Assembly (NCBI RefSeq): GCF_002091985.1
Contig: NZ_MKKX01000019.1
Location: forward strand, 18,368 to 82,367
Direction of reading: 5' to 3'
From: Rhodococcus sp. 1163
Lineage (GTDB): Bacteria; Actinomycetota; Actinomycetes; Mycobacteriales; Mycobacteriaceae
DNA length: 64,000 bases
The position numbers and the translations under genes were made by a program. Under the pieces are notes generated by a model. The model worked only from the letters and a program-made list of their open reading frames with translations, was not told the DNA's origin and did not search any database. Each line of letters opens with the position of its first letter. Position 1 is the first letter of the stretch. Positions 11,703-20,145 of the stretch are shown here, one piece after another.

Positions 11703-14093
11703 TCAGCGCGCGGAATACGTCCAGTCGGTCACCTCGGGCATATCCTCGAGGTGCTCGACGATGTAGCTCGCATGCCGCACCAATTGCGCATTACAGAATT
11801 TCACGAGTTCACTGCCGTTTTCCGGTACTCGACGCGATCGCCGTAACGCCTCGAGCACGAGGTGATACCGACTCATCTTGTTGAGCACGACCATGTCGAA
11901 CGGCGTTGTGGTGGTGCCCTGTTCGTTGAACCCGCGGACGTGGAAGCGACCCGCGCCGGTGCGGCCGTGCAGTAGTTCGTGGACTGCGCGTGGGTAGCCA
12001 TGGAATGCGAACACGACGTCGGTGTCTGCGGTGAACAGACCCACGAACTTGTCCTCCGGGAAGCCGTGCGGATGCTCGTCCGGAGTCATCAACGCCATCA
12101 GATCGACGACGTTGACCATCCGAACCCGCAGGTACGGAACCCAATCGCGCAAGATCTCCGCCGCCGCAAGTACCTCCTGAGTGGGAACATCCCCCGCCGC
12201 GGCGAGGACGACGTCGGGCACGTTCGGAGCGCCGTCGGAGTCGGTCTCGGTCCCCGCCCACTCCCAGATCGACGCTCCCGCTGCGCAATGCGCGTTGGCC
12301 TGCTCGAGCGTCAGATACTGCAGGTGGGGCTGTTTGTCGACCACGATCAGATTGACGTGATCACGACTGCGCAGGCAGTGATCGGAGATCGACAGCAACG
12401 TGTTGGAGTCCGGCGGCAGCCAGATTCGAACGACCGCAGGTGAGAGCGGGATGACGGCGTCGATCATTCCTGGGCCCTGGTGCGAAAAGCCGTTGTGGTC
12501 ATTTCGCCAGCACGTACTGGTCAGCAGGACGTTCAGTGACGCGACTGGTTCACGCCACGGCAGGTCGGCTGCATGTTGTAACCATTTCACGTGCTGGATC
12601 ATCATCGACACGCTTACCATCGCGAACGCCTCGTAGCTGGCGAAGACGCCGTGCCCGCCTGCGAGAACGTATGCCTCCAACCATCCCTCGCACAGGTGTT
12701 CACTGAGCACCTCCATGACACGACCGTCCGCCGAAAGATGGTCGTCCCACTCCTCGGTCGGCAGCTGCCAGCATCGATCGGTTTCCTCGAACACCGCGGC
12801 CAGTCGATTGCTCGACGTCTCGTCCGGGCAGAACAGCCGGAAGTTGCCACCGCCGTCGGGGCGTTTGTTGTCGGCGTAGATGTCGCGCATGAGTTCGCCG
12901 AGGACCCGGGTCGTCTCGTGGAAGCCCCCTCCAGGTAATTCGATCGCGATCTCGTACTTCTCGAGCGGCGGAATCCGAAGAGGCTGAAGGAGTCTGCCAC
13001 CGTTGGCGTACGGCGTCGATCCCATTCTCTTGTCCCCCGACGGTGCCAATGCAGCAAGTTCGGGAACGAGAGCGCCGTCGGCGTCGAACAGCGCCTCCGG
13101 CTCGTACGAGCGCATCCAGGATTCGAGCTGCGCAAGATGTGCGGGGTTGCTCCGCACTCCGGACAGCGGCACCTGGTGGGCCCGGAAGGTCCCCTCTACC
13201 AGGACCCCGTCGACGGTGTGCGGCCCTGTCCACCCCTTCGGGGTGCGCACGATGATGGCCGGCCATCGCACCTGGGCGGGGGCACTGCCTGATCGTGCTG
13301 CATCTTGAATGTCACGAATTTTGCTGTGCGAGTTTCGTATTGCTTCTTCGAGGGCTGGAAAAACGAGTCGAGGATCATCACCGGAAACGACGACCGGGTC
13401 CCAACCCTGCCCGTGCAGGAAGTCGACGATGTCCTCGTCTTTGCTGCGTCCGAATACCGTGGGCCCTGCAATTTTCGCTCCGTTGAGATTCAGAATCGGC
13501 AGCACGGCACCGTCGCGGCGCGGGTTGAGAAACGCCGGCAACTTCCACGAGCCTGCGAGAGGGCCGGTTTCGGCCTCACCGTCGCCGATCACACACGCCA
13601 CCGTCAGATCCGGCCGGTCGAACGCTGCACCACCGGCATGTACGAGCGCATACCCGAGCTCGCCGCCCTCGTGGATGCTGCCCGGCGTCTGCACACTCAC
13701 ATGACTGGGAATGCCACCGGGCGAGGAGAACTGACGACACAGACGGTGTACACCCTCGGTGTCCCGCGAGATATGCGGATAGATCTCCGAGTACGTTCCC
13801 TCGAGATAGGTCGACGCGACGAGTGCCGGCCCGCCGTGGCCGGGGCCCGTCACGTACAGCCAGTCCGCGCCGGTGTTCTTGATGTTTCGGTTGAGCAAGG
13901 TGTAGATCATCGACAGGCACGGGCTGGTCCCCCAGTGCCCCAGCAAACGCGGCTTGATGTGCGCTGCGGTGAGGGGCTCACGCAGCAACGTGTTGTCCTT
14001 CAGGTAGATCTGGGCCACGGTCAGGTAGTTGGCAGCTGCCCACCACCTCAGATCGAGGTCCAGATCTTCGCTCGAATAGTTGTGATCGGTCAC
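11703..14093 (-). CDS. xfp: Phosphoketolase (xylulose-5-P/fructose-6-P)
   Basis: Thiamine-diphosphate enzyme cleaving xylulose 5-phosphate or fructose 6-phosphate to acetyl phosphate plus glyceraldehyde 3-phosphate or erythrose 4-phosphate. The 796-residue length is typical. Family stretches include LGHWGTSPCLSMIYTLLNR, the ThDP/metal motif GDGEAETGPLAGSW near residue 170, and QGPGMIDAVIPLSPAVVR. The GTG start at 14093 (VTDHNYSSEDLDLD) follows AAAGGACAC. No acetate kinase or phosphotransacetylase gene is nearby, so the fate of acetyl phosphate cannot be read from this window. It is convergent with the DUF305 gene, with a 19-base gap. Confidence 0.96.
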   Translation of the reverse strand: MTDHNYSSEDLDLDLRWWAAANYLTVAQIYLKDNTLLREPLTAAHIKPRLLGHWGTSPCLSMIYTLLNRNIKNTGADWLYVTGPGHGGPALVASTYLEGTYSEIYPHISRDTEGVHRLCRQFSSPGGIPSHVSVQTPGSIHEGGELGYALVHAGGAAFDRPDLTVACVIGDGEAETGPLAGSWKLPAFLNPRRDGAVLPILNLNGAKIAGPTVFGRSKDEDIVDFLHGQGWDPVVVSGDDPRLVFPALEEAIRNSHSKIRDIQDAARSGSAPAQVRWPAIIVRTPKGWTGPHTVDGVLVEGTFRAHQVPLSGVRSNPAHLAQLESWMRSYEPEALFDADGALVPELAALAPSGDKRMGSTPYANGGRLLQPLRIPPLEKYEIAIELPGGGFHETTRVLGELMRDIYADNKRPDGGGNFRLFCPDETSSNRLAAVFEETDRCWQLPTEEWDDHLSADGRVMEVLSEHLCEGWLEAYVLAGGHGVFASYEAFAMVSVSMMIQHVKWLQHAADLPWREPVASLNVLLTSTCWRNDHNGFSHQGPGMIDAVIPLSPAVVRIWLPPDSNTLLSISDHCLRSRDHVNLIVVDKQPHLQYLTLEQANAHCAAGASIWEWAGTETDSDGAPNVPDVVLAAAGDVPTQEVLAAAEILRDWVPYLRVRMVNVVDLMALMTPDEHPHGFPEDKFVGLFTADTDVVFAFHGYPRAVHELLHGRTGAGRFHVRGFNEQGTTTTPFDMVVLNKMSRYHLVLEALRRSRRVPENGSELVKFCNAQLVRHASYIVEHLEDMPEVTDWTYSAR

Positions 14094-14237
14094 GTGTGTC
14101 CTTTCCTCTACGTAGATGCCCCCCGACTGTCCTCCTTCTAGGTCAACATGAGGGTGATTTCAGGTGACGGATGGGATGCGCTAGTCTTGGACCCGCCCAC
14201 AGGCACGCCGGAATTTCAGTACGCACAACTCCGGCGC

Positions 14238-14310
14238 GCCCCCGTAGCTCAGGGGATAGAGCGTTCGCCTCCGGAGCGAAAGGTCGCAGGTTCGAATCCT
14301 GCCGGGGGCA
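14238..14310 (+). tRNA. tRNA-Arg (anticodon CCG)
   Basis: A full 73-nt cloverleaf can be drawn: acceptor GCCCCCG/CGGGGGC with discriminator A, D arm GCTC/GAGC, anticodon stem TTCGC/GCGAA with loop CTCCGGA (anticodon CCG, reading CGG), a 5-nt variable loop, and T arm GCAGG-TTCGAAT-CCTGC. CCA is not encoded. Confidence 0.97.
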
Positions 14311-14345
14311 CACCTGCGTCACACGCTTTCCTAATGCCACCCTTG

Positions 14346-15209
14346 ATGCAAACATGGGTCGTGGCCGATACCGAACTCGACAACACCGCATCCGAACTGT
14401 GTGCCGTCGATCCACAAGGCTTCGTCGCCGCGCGCACAGCCGCGGTTGCAGCGGCCAAGGAATCCGGCAACCGAAAACTCGCGGCCGCGATCGGCAAGCT
14501 CCGTAAACCCACGACTGTCGCATGGATGGTCAACCTCCTGGTACGCGAAGAACCCGAGGACATCGCAGAGCTGTTCGATATCGGCAACAGCCTGCGCGAG
14601 GCGCAGCGAAGATCGTTGGCCGACGAACTCAAGGAACTCTCCGCCGCGCGCGCACAGTCGATTCGCGCGCTGACGCGTCGGGCCGTGGAGATTGCTCGCG
14701 AACACGGCCACCCGAGCACAGAGAATGCGGCACGAGAAGTCGGACAGACGCTGGGTGCCGCGCTCGCGGACCCCGAGATCGGCGCGCGGGTGCAGGCAGG
14801 CCGCGTCGTGACTGCGGAGTCCTACAGCGGTTTCGGGCCCGCAGTGCTCACCTTGGCGCCCGAGCCCGAGAACACCGCCGAGGAACCACCGGAGGAACCG
14901 AAAGCCGACACGCGCCTCGAGGAAGCCCGCGAACAGCTCACCGACGCCCAAGAGGACGAAGAGTCCGCCCGCGAGGCCGTCGACTCTGCAGACTCTGCGG
15001 CCGAAGCCGCTTCCACGGACCTTTCCGAGATCAAGGAGCGATTGGCCCGCCTACGTGCCGAACTCCACGACGCCGAGGTCGAGGAGGCTTCGGCCCGCAC
15101 GACCGAGAAGTCGGCGGATCGCCAAGCGCGACGCCTGCGACGAGTTCTCACCGATGCCGAGGCCAGAACAGCCGAGTTGCGTAGCGCGGTGGAGGGCCTC
15201 GGCCGCTAA
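14346..15209 (+). CDS. Coiled-coil protein of unknown function next to tRNA-Arg
   Basis: About 287 residues. The N-terminal two thirds are helical and Ala/Arg/Glu-rich, with a recognisable block KLRKPTTVAWMVNLLVREEP. From about residue 180 it is Pro/Glu-rich and then a long charged coiled coil (repeating SAREAVDSADSAAEA and EIKERLARLRAELHDAEVEE). The frame is open through the tRNA, so the upstream in-frame start is impossible. ATGs at 14334 and 14346 and a GTG at 14361 (VADTELDNTASEL) are candidates, none with a clear ribosome site. It ends in a 4-base convergent overlap with cysQ. Similar proteins are seen in actinobacteria; no function can be assigned. Confidence 0.75.
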   Translation: MQTWVVADTELDNTASELCAVDPQGFVAARTAAVAAAKESGNRKLAAAIGKLRKPTTVAWMVNLLVREEPEDIAELFDIGNSLREAQRRSLADELKELSAARAQSIRALTRRAVEIAREHGHPSTENAAREVGQTLGAALADPEIGARVQAGRVVTAESYSGFGPAVLTLAPEPENTAEEPPEEPKADTRLEEAREQLTDAQEDEESAREAVDSADSAAEAASTDLSEIKERLARLRAELHDAEVEEASARTTEKSADRQARRLRRVLTDAEARTAELRSAVEGLGR

Positions 15210-16315
15210 CCTACCGGTTCGATGATCGCCGTGATGGCCACGATATCGCCTGCCGGAATGTCGAAATGCTCGGTCACTGCCACCGACATACCGCCGTCGA
15301 ACTCGAGAGAGAAACGTGCCACGACGCTGTTGCCCCATTCGCGGATCGCTACCTCTCCGATGCCGCTGATCGGCGTGTACTGGGCGCCGTTCTCGAGTTC
15401 GTGCCTGATGAATGCTCCGGTGTCACCGGTTTGCTGTCCGTTCTCCACACGTCGACACCCGTCGGCGAGACGGACCTTGGTGGCATCGTGACTGAGCAGA
15501 GCCTTGATGTATTCACGTGCCATCGCGACGCGACCGGAATCCACCTCACGCGTGGCGTAGGTGGCAATTCCAGCCAGGAGTGGTTGCGCGAGCTCCGGCC
15601 TGCAGATCAGCAAGTCCGGCAGATAGGGATGGGACTGGTTGTACCGCAACGGTGTTCCGTCGATGCGCGAGCAATGCAAACCCGCGGCGAGTGCGACGCC
15701 GACGGGCGCTGCCGAGTCCCACTCCCACTGGCCACCGGAATGCACGTAGGCGTCGACCTCCCCGCGCACGACTGCCATGGCTTTGGCACCTGCCGAACCC
15801 ATGGTCACGACGTCGGCATCGACCGCGCGCGCGAGATCGTTCATGTAGTAGGGCGGCCGAGAGTCGCTGACCACAAGCGTGGGCCTACCGGACTGCGGCG
15901 GCGGGCCGGTGACGTCGGCGGTCGAGTAGACGACGCCCAGCGCAGGCTGGGCGACTGCCGACGCCGTCATCCCCTTGTCTTTTTCCCACAGGCCCACGTG
16001 CACTGCCCAGTCGGTTCGCCCGTCGATGCCGTATTCGCGGGAACCGTCGAGGGGGTCGATGATCCAGACACGGGCCGCATCCAGCCTGCGGAGATCATCG
16101 GCCGACTCTTCGGAAAGCACTGCGTCGCCGGGGCGTTCACCTGCCAATCGGCCCAGGATCAGGGCATCGGCTTCGGTGTCGCCGAGCCTGCCGAGCTCCC
16201 GTCCCTGAGTCGTTCGTCCTTCGCGTTCGCGGATGTCGAGCAGCAATCGGCCTGCGGACTGGGCGAGGTCGGCGGCGAATCGGGCATCGTCTTCGGCCGA
16301 ATGTAGGGCGCTCAC
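15206..16315 (-). CDS. cysQ: CysQ-type 3'(2'),5'-bisphosphate nucleotidase fused to an NTF2/SnoaL-like domain
   Basis: The N-terminal 245 or so residues are an inositol-monophosphatase-fold phosphatase. They show the metal-site glutamate in AVLSEESADD, the motif VWIIDPLDGSREYG and the C-terminal GGQWEWDSAAPVGVALAAG. CysQ removes the 3'-phosphate from PAP or PAPS. Residues about 255-369 do not belong to that fold; they look like an NTF2/SnoaL domain (VAMAREYIKALLSHDATKVR, then ENGQQTGDTGAFI). CysQ proteins are usually about 250-280 residues, so 369 is long. It overlaps cysNC by 4 bases and should act on PAP left after sulfotransfer. The NTF2-like part may bind a small ligand or aid dimerisation. 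Confidence 0.88.
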   Translation of the reverse strand: MSALHSAEDDARFAADLAQSAGRLLLDIREREGRTTQGRELGRLGDTEADALILGRLAGERPGDAVLSEESADDLRRLDAARVWIIDPLDGSREYGIDGRTDWAVHVGLWEKDKGMTASAVAQPALGVVYSTADVTGPPPQSGRPTLVVSDSRPPYYMNDLARAVDADVVTMGSAGAKAMAVVRGEVDAYVHSGGQWEWDSAAPVGVALAAGLHCSRIDGTPLRYNQSHPYLPDLLICRPELAQPLLAGIATYATREVDSGRVAMAREYIKALLSHDATKVRLADGCRRVENGQQTGDTGAFIRHELENGAQYTPISGIGEVAIREWGNSVVARFSLEFDGGMSVAVTEHFDIPAGDIVAITAIIEPVG

Positions 16316-18153
16316 GATCCCAACAATTCCACAATCCGAGCGGCCTGTGTTGCCGGATCACCGTCGGAGGCCGCCAACACCAATTCGGGGTGCTCGGGAG
16401 CTTCGTAAGGGTCGTCCACCCCGGTGAAACCGGTGATCTCACCAGCGATAGCTTTGGCGTACATACCTTTCGGGTCGCGCGCTGCGCAGACGTCGAACGG
16501 AGTGTCGACGAACACCTCGAAGAAGGGCAGTCCGGCCTTCTCGTGCACCTTCCGCACCTCGTCGCGGTCTTCGCGGTACGGGCTGATGAGACAGGCGATC
16601 GCGACCACTCCGGCGTCGGCAATCAGTTGGGCGACGGCCCCCACCCTCCGTACGTTCTCGGTGCGGTCGGCTGCATCGAACCCGAGATCGGAATTGAGCC
16701 CGTGACGCAGGTTGTCTCCGTCCAACCGATATGCCGGTCGCCCCGACGCCACCAGCAGACGTTCCAGTTCCGCTGCCACAGTCGACTTTCCCGAAGCCGA
16801 CAAGCCGGTCAACCAGATCGTGGCGCCGAGCGTTGCACGTTCCTCGCGGGCGACACGGGACGAATGCCAGACGACTTTCGCTGCCGACAACGTGGGGCCG
16901 GTGATCATCCCGGCGGCGACGGTGGCTCCGGACGACTCGTCGACGAGCAGGAAGCTGCCGGTGACTCGGTTGCGTCGGTACGGATCGAACAGGATCGGAT
17001 TGTGGGTGCGGATCTGCACTCGGCCGATGTCGTTGATACTCAACGATTGTGCAGCTTCGTCACGATGCAGAGTATTGACGTCGAGCCGGTAGTCCAGTTT
17101 TTCCACCCTCGCTGGTGTCGACGCCGTGGTGTGCATCAGCACGTACCGGTCGTCACTGCGCAACTGTGCGCCCTCTGCGAGCCAACAGACCATGGCATCG
17201 AGCTCTGTTCCGACGAGCGGACGATTGTTGGGTCGACACAGCATGTCCCCGCGCCCGACGTCGACCTTGTCCTCGAGTTCGATACACACCGCCGACGGCG
17301 CGAACCCCTCGTCGACCGGCGTTCCACCCGGTCCCCACACCGCTGCGATTCTGGTGACGAATCCGGAGGGGAGCGCTACGACTTCATCCCCGGGTTTGAA
17401 CACTCCGCTGGCCACGGTGCCCGCATACCCGCGGAAGTCGGCATGTTCACCGGAGCTGTGTTTCGGCCGAACTACGTATTGGACCGGGAATCGAGCGTCG
17501 ATGAGGTTGCGGTCGGAGGCAACGTGAACGTCCTCGAGGTGGTGCAGAAGCGAGCTCCCCTCGTACCAGGGCATCTGGGCGGTGCGATGAACGACGTTGT
17601 CTCCGTCGATGGCCGACATCGGTACGAACGTGAGGTCGGGTACTTCGAGTTTCATCGCGAATTCGCGGAACTCCGCTTTGATCTCTTCGTACCGAGCACA
17701 CGAATAGTCGACGAGATCCATCTTGTTGATGCACAACACGAGATGTCGGATACCGAGCAACGACGAGAGAAACGCATGGCGCTTCGTCTGTTCGAGGATC
17801 CCGTGACGAGCATCGACGAGTATCAGCGCAAGATCGGCCGTCGAAGCGCCGGTCACCATGTTCCTGGTGTACTGCTGGTGCCCCGGCGTATCGGCGATGA
17901 TGAATTTTCTTCTCGGCGTGGAGAAGTAGCGATACGCGACGTCGATCGTGATGCCCTGTTCCCGCTCGGCGCGCAGTCCGTCGGTGAGCAGTGCGAGATC
18001 GACGGTGTCGCCGCCACGTTCACGACTGGTCTTCTCCACGGCCTCCAACTGATCCTCGAAGATTGCCTTCGAGTCGTAGAGGAGCCGACCGATGAGAGTC
18101 GATTTGCCGTCGTCGACGCTTCCCGCCGTAGCTACCCGAAGCAGTTGCGACAT
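16312..18153 (-). CDS. cysNC: Bifunctional sulfate adenylyltransferase GTPase subunit / APS kinase
   Basis: CysN is the GTPase that drives APS formation with CysD; the fused CysC domain phosphorylates APS to PAPS. The product has 613 residues from the ATG at 18153. G1 is AGSVDDGKSTLIG at the N-terminus, G3 is DTPGHQQY, and G4 is CINKMDLVDY. Elongation-factor-like beta-barrels follow to about residue 435. The APS kinase P-loop WLTGLSASGKSTVA is near residue 451, followed by LDGDNLRHGLNSDLGF and the C-terminal FVDTPFDVCAARDPKGMY. The start shares one base with the cysD stop (TGATG), so the two are coupled. The fusion is the normal mycobacterial arrangement. Confidence 0.97.
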   Translation of the reverse strand: MSQLLRVATAGSVDDGKSTLIGRLLYDSKAIFEDQLEAVEKTSRERGGDTVDLALLTDGLRAEREQGITIDVAYRYFSTPRRKFIIADTPGHQQYTRNMVTGASTADLALILVDARHGILEQTKRHAFLSSLLGIRHLVLCINKMDLVDYSCARYEEIKAEFREFAMKLEVPDLTFVPMSAIDGDNVVHRTAQMPWYEGSSLLHHLEDVHVASDRNLIDARFPVQYVVRPKHSSGEHADFRGYAGTVASGVFKPGDEVVALPSGFVTRIAAVWGPGGTPVDEGFAPSAVCIELEDKVDVGRGDMLCRPNNRPLVGTELDAMVCWLAEGAQLRSDDRYVLMHTTASTPARVEKLDYRLDVNTLHRDEAAQSLSINDIGRVQIRTHNPILFDPYRRNRVTGSFLLVDESSGATVAAGMITGPTLSAAKVVWHSSRVAREERATLGATIWLTGLSASGKSTVAAELERLLVASGRPAYRLDGDNLRHGLNSDLGFDAADRTENVRRVGAVAQLIADAGVVAIACLISPYREDRDEVRKVHEKAGLPFFEVFVDTPFDVCAARDPKGMYAKAIAGEITGFTGVDDPYEAPEHPELVLAASDGDPATQAARIVELLGS

Positions 18154-19064
18154 CAGAAGTACCCTTCCTTCTTGCGGTCTTCCATTCCGGCCTCCGATAT
18201 ACGGTCGTCGGCCCGCGTCGCACCACGCTCGGTCATTCTGCTGGCGGCCACTTCCAGTACGACGTCGTGCGCATCGGCGGCGGAGGACTGCACACACCCG
18301 GTGCAGGTCGCGTCGCCGACGGTACGAAAGCGGACCATCTCCTCGAAGGGTTCTTCCCCTGGCAGCACCGGTACGAATCTCGAGACTGCCAGGAGCATTC
18401 CGGCTCGTGGCACGACCGTGCGGTTGTGCGCGTAATAGATGTGTGGGAGTTCGATCTGCTCTGCCTCGATGTACTGCCAGATGTCGAGTTCGGTCCAGTT
18501 CGACAGTGGAAACACGCGAAAGTGTTCGCCTCGCCGGTGACGGCCGTTGTACAACTGCCACAATTCCGGGCGCTGGCGACGCGGATCCCACTGGCCATGT
18601 TCGTCACGAAAGCTGAAGACACGCTCTTTGGCACGCGCCTTCTCCTCGTCCCGACGGGCACCACCGAACACGGCGTCGAACGAGTTCTCGGCGATCGCGC
18701 GTAGCAGTGTCGCGGTCTGGAGTCGGTTACGACTGGCCCCCGGCCCGCTCTCCTCGATCGAGCGTCCCGAGTCGATGTCGTCCTGCACGCTGGCCACGGT
18801 CAGGTTGACGCCGAAATGCTCGACCGCACGGTCGCGGAAGGACAGGACCTCGTCGAAATTGTGGCCGGTGTCGATGTGCATGACGGCGAACGGGAGCCGG
18901 GCGGGCCAGAAGGCTTTGGCTGCCACATGAAGCATCACCACCGAGTCCTTGCCGCCGGAGAACAGCAGCACCGGACGTTCGGCGGTAGCGGCGACTTCAC
19001 GGAAGATATGGACGGCTTCCGCTTCGAGCGCAGCAAGGTGCGTGAGTTCGTACGAGGTCGACAT
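18153..19064 (-). CDS. cysD: Sulfate adenylyltransferase subunit 2
   Basis: Catalytic ATP sulfurylase subunit that makes APS from ATP and sulfate with CysN. The 303-residue product starts MSTSYELTHLAALEAEAVHI. The PP-loop is SGGKDS at residues 36-41, and DTGHNFDEVLSFRD follows. The CysD-specific C-terminal half has RPELWQLYN and FPLSNWTELDIWQYIEAE. I chose the ATG at 19064 because GGAGGG precedes it; an in-frame start 9 codons upstream has none. First gene of cysD-cysNC-cysQ. No sulfite or APS reductase gene is adjacent, so this copy appears dedicated to APS/PAPS supply. Two palindromic boxes lie within 90 bases upstream. Confidence 0.96.
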   Translation of the reverse strand: MSTSYELTHLAALEAEAVHIFREVAATAERPVLLFSGGKDSVVMLHVAAKAFWPARLPFAVMHIDTGHNFDEVLSFRDRAVEHFGVNLTVASVQDDIDSGRSIEESGPGASRNRLQTATLLRAIAENSFDAVFGGARRDEEKARAKERVFSFRDEHGQWDPRRQRPELWQLYNGRHRRGEHFRVFPLSNWTELDIWQYIEAEQIELPHIYYAHNRTVVPRAGMLLAVSRFVPVLPGEEPFEEMVRFRTVGDATCTGCVQSSAADAHDVVLEVAASRMTERGATRADDRISEAGMEDRKKEGYF

Positions 19065-19091
19065 CGGTGAAGCCCTCCGATCACAACGCAT

Positions 19092-19109
19092 CGGTCCATA
19101 TTTGGACCG
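19092..19109. promoter_or_regulatory. Palindromic operator upstream of cysD (GGTCCA-TATT-TGGACC)
   Basis: Perfect 7-bp arms CGGTCCA and TGGACCG around TATT, 28 bases before the cysD ATG. The same architecture, GGTACA-TATT-TGTACC, occurs at 20109-20124 before the DUF1214 gene on the other side of the IclR gene. The shared frame GGTnCATATTTGnACC makes this the best candidate for the IclR protein's own operator. That assignment is inference. Confidence 0.6.
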
Positions 19110-19136
19110 GTGCGGTTCAAATCCGTGATCGAAGAA

Positions 19137-19150
19137 TAGAACGTGTTTCA
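19137..19150. promoter_or_regulatory. KstR-type box between iclR and cysD
   Basis: TAGAACGTGTTTCA fits the KstR consensus TnnAACnnGTTnnA at every fixed position. KstR is the TetR-family repressor of cholesterol/steroid catabolism in mycolic-acid actinobacteria. It lies 72 bases upstream of the cysD start and just after the IclR stop. Binding is not shown by sequence alone. Confidence 0.5.
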
Positions 19151-19157
19151 GTATTGG

Positions 19158-20054
19158 TCAACGGGTCGGCGCAAGACCGCCTACTTCTGCCGTGATCGCA
19201 CCGGCAGCCGCAGCGAGCGCTTGCCCACGCTCGGCAATGTCCTCGCCCGAGATCGACGCTCCGACATGCAGAGTCAGCACCAACGACTGATGACCCTGCG
19301 CGTCGTATGTCGGGGCCGCGATGACGCTGACCTCGTGCGTAGCTTCGGCACCAGCCTCCTCCGCGCCCAGGTACACCCGCTCACCCAGGCCGGACACCAT
19401 CTCACCGAGGAGTTCGCGGACCTCCCCCGGAAGATCGTGTGCGGCAACACCCGCCATGACGGTATGCAACCTCTGCCCCACAGCCGTCAACGTCTCGACG
19501 AGATACCCGGTTCTGCGGCACTCGTCGACCACGCGGCGAAGATGAGCGACGTCCATCCGCACCGGCAGTGTCGGTTCACGACCCAGCCACGAATCGAGTC
19601 GCTCGTCGGTATCCCACAGCACGTACATGAGCCCTACCGGCGGCGCGAACGGATAGACCTGCCCCACCTTCACGGCAGCCTGCCGCCCGTCGGGGCAGGT
19701 CAACTCGAGGATGGTGATGCGATCGCCGACCACGCCCGAAGCCGTGCACGTCGTGTCGTATCGCGCACTGAGAGCTTCGAGGTGCGTGCGCGCGAGCGGG
19801 CCGACCGCGAACCCCTGCTGCGCCGCACGCCCGGCGGCGATCAGCGCGGGACCGAGGCCGTAGGTGACCGAAACAGGGTCGCGGACCAGGTATCCAGCGC
19901 CGACCAGTGAGGTCAGGATGCCCAGACAGGTGGGCTTGCTCAGACCGAGTTCACGTGCCAGCGCCGAGAGTCCGAAACGTCGGTCACTCCTGGCAACCAT
20001 GAAGTCCAGCACCGCGACGACGCGGTCGGTGGGGGGCGAGTTGCGACTGGTCAT
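19158..20054 (-). CDS. IclR-family transcriptional regulator
   Basis: 298 residues. The N-terminal winged helix-turn-helix (about 10-75) contains VVAVLDFMVARSDRRFGLSA and LARELGLSKPTCLGILTSLV. The IclR effector domain follows (about 90-260), with a histidine-containing segment LHTVMAGVAAHDLPGEVREL. IclR proteins bind aromatic, sugar-acid or lipid-derived ligands and usually act on adjacent genes. The ATG at 20054 has AGGAGGGG 5 bases upstream. It lies between cysD and the DUF1214-SDR-sulfotransferase operon, and both flanks carry the same two types of palindrome, so it likely controls both. Its ligand cannot be told from sequence. Confidence 0.92.
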   Translation of the reverse strand: MTSRNSPPTDRVVAVLDFMVARSDRRFGLSALARELGLSKPTCLGILTSLVGAGYLVRDPVSVTYGLGPALIAAGRAAQQGFAVGPLARTHLEALSARYDTTCTASGVVGDRITILELTCPDGRQAAVKVGQVYPFAPPVGLMYVLWDTDERLDSWLGREPTLPVRMDVAHLRRVVDECRRTGYLVETLTAVGQRLHTVMAGVAAHDLPGEVRELLGEMVSGLGERVYLGAEEAGAEATHEVSVIAAPTYDAQGHQSLVLTLHVGASISGEDIAERGQALAAAAGAITAEVGGLAPTR

Positions 20055-20064
20055 TGACCCCTCC

Positions 20065-20078
20065 TAGAACACGTTCTA
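20065..20078. promoter_or_regulatory. KstR-type box 1 in the iclR/DUF1214 divergent promoter region
   Basis: TAGAACACGTTCTA is a perfect fit to TnnAACnnGTTnnA with extended 6-bp symmetric arms (TAGAAC/GTTCTA). It lies 11 bases upstream of the IclR start codon. Confidence 0.6.
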
Positions 20079-20087
20079 TTGTCGATA

Positions 20088-20101
20088 CAGAACCCGTTCT
20101 A
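20088..20101. promoter_or_regulatory. KstR-type box 2 in the iclR/DUF1214 divergent promoter region
   Basis: CAGAACCCGTTCTA matches the KstR consensus except for the outermost first base. It starts 23 bases after the start of box 1, about two helical turns, as expected for side-by-side dimers. Confidence 0.5.
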
Positions 20102-20108
20102 CCACATC

Positions 20109-20124
20109 GGTACATATTTGTACC
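20109..20124. promoter_or_regulatory. Palindromic operator before the DUF1214 gene (GGTACA-TATT-TGTACC)
   Basis: Perfect 6-bp arms around TATT, 21 bases before the chosen GTG start. It shares its frame with the cysD box at 19092-19109 and sits where it could block the promoter of the plus-strand operon. Confidence 0.6.
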
Positions 20125-20145
20125 ACTAGGCACGAGGAGATGGGT

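Noticed and set aside
14148-14345. Upstream extension of the coiled-coil protein gene
   Set aside because: The open frame runs straight through the tRNA-Arg gene, so an earlier start is not credible.
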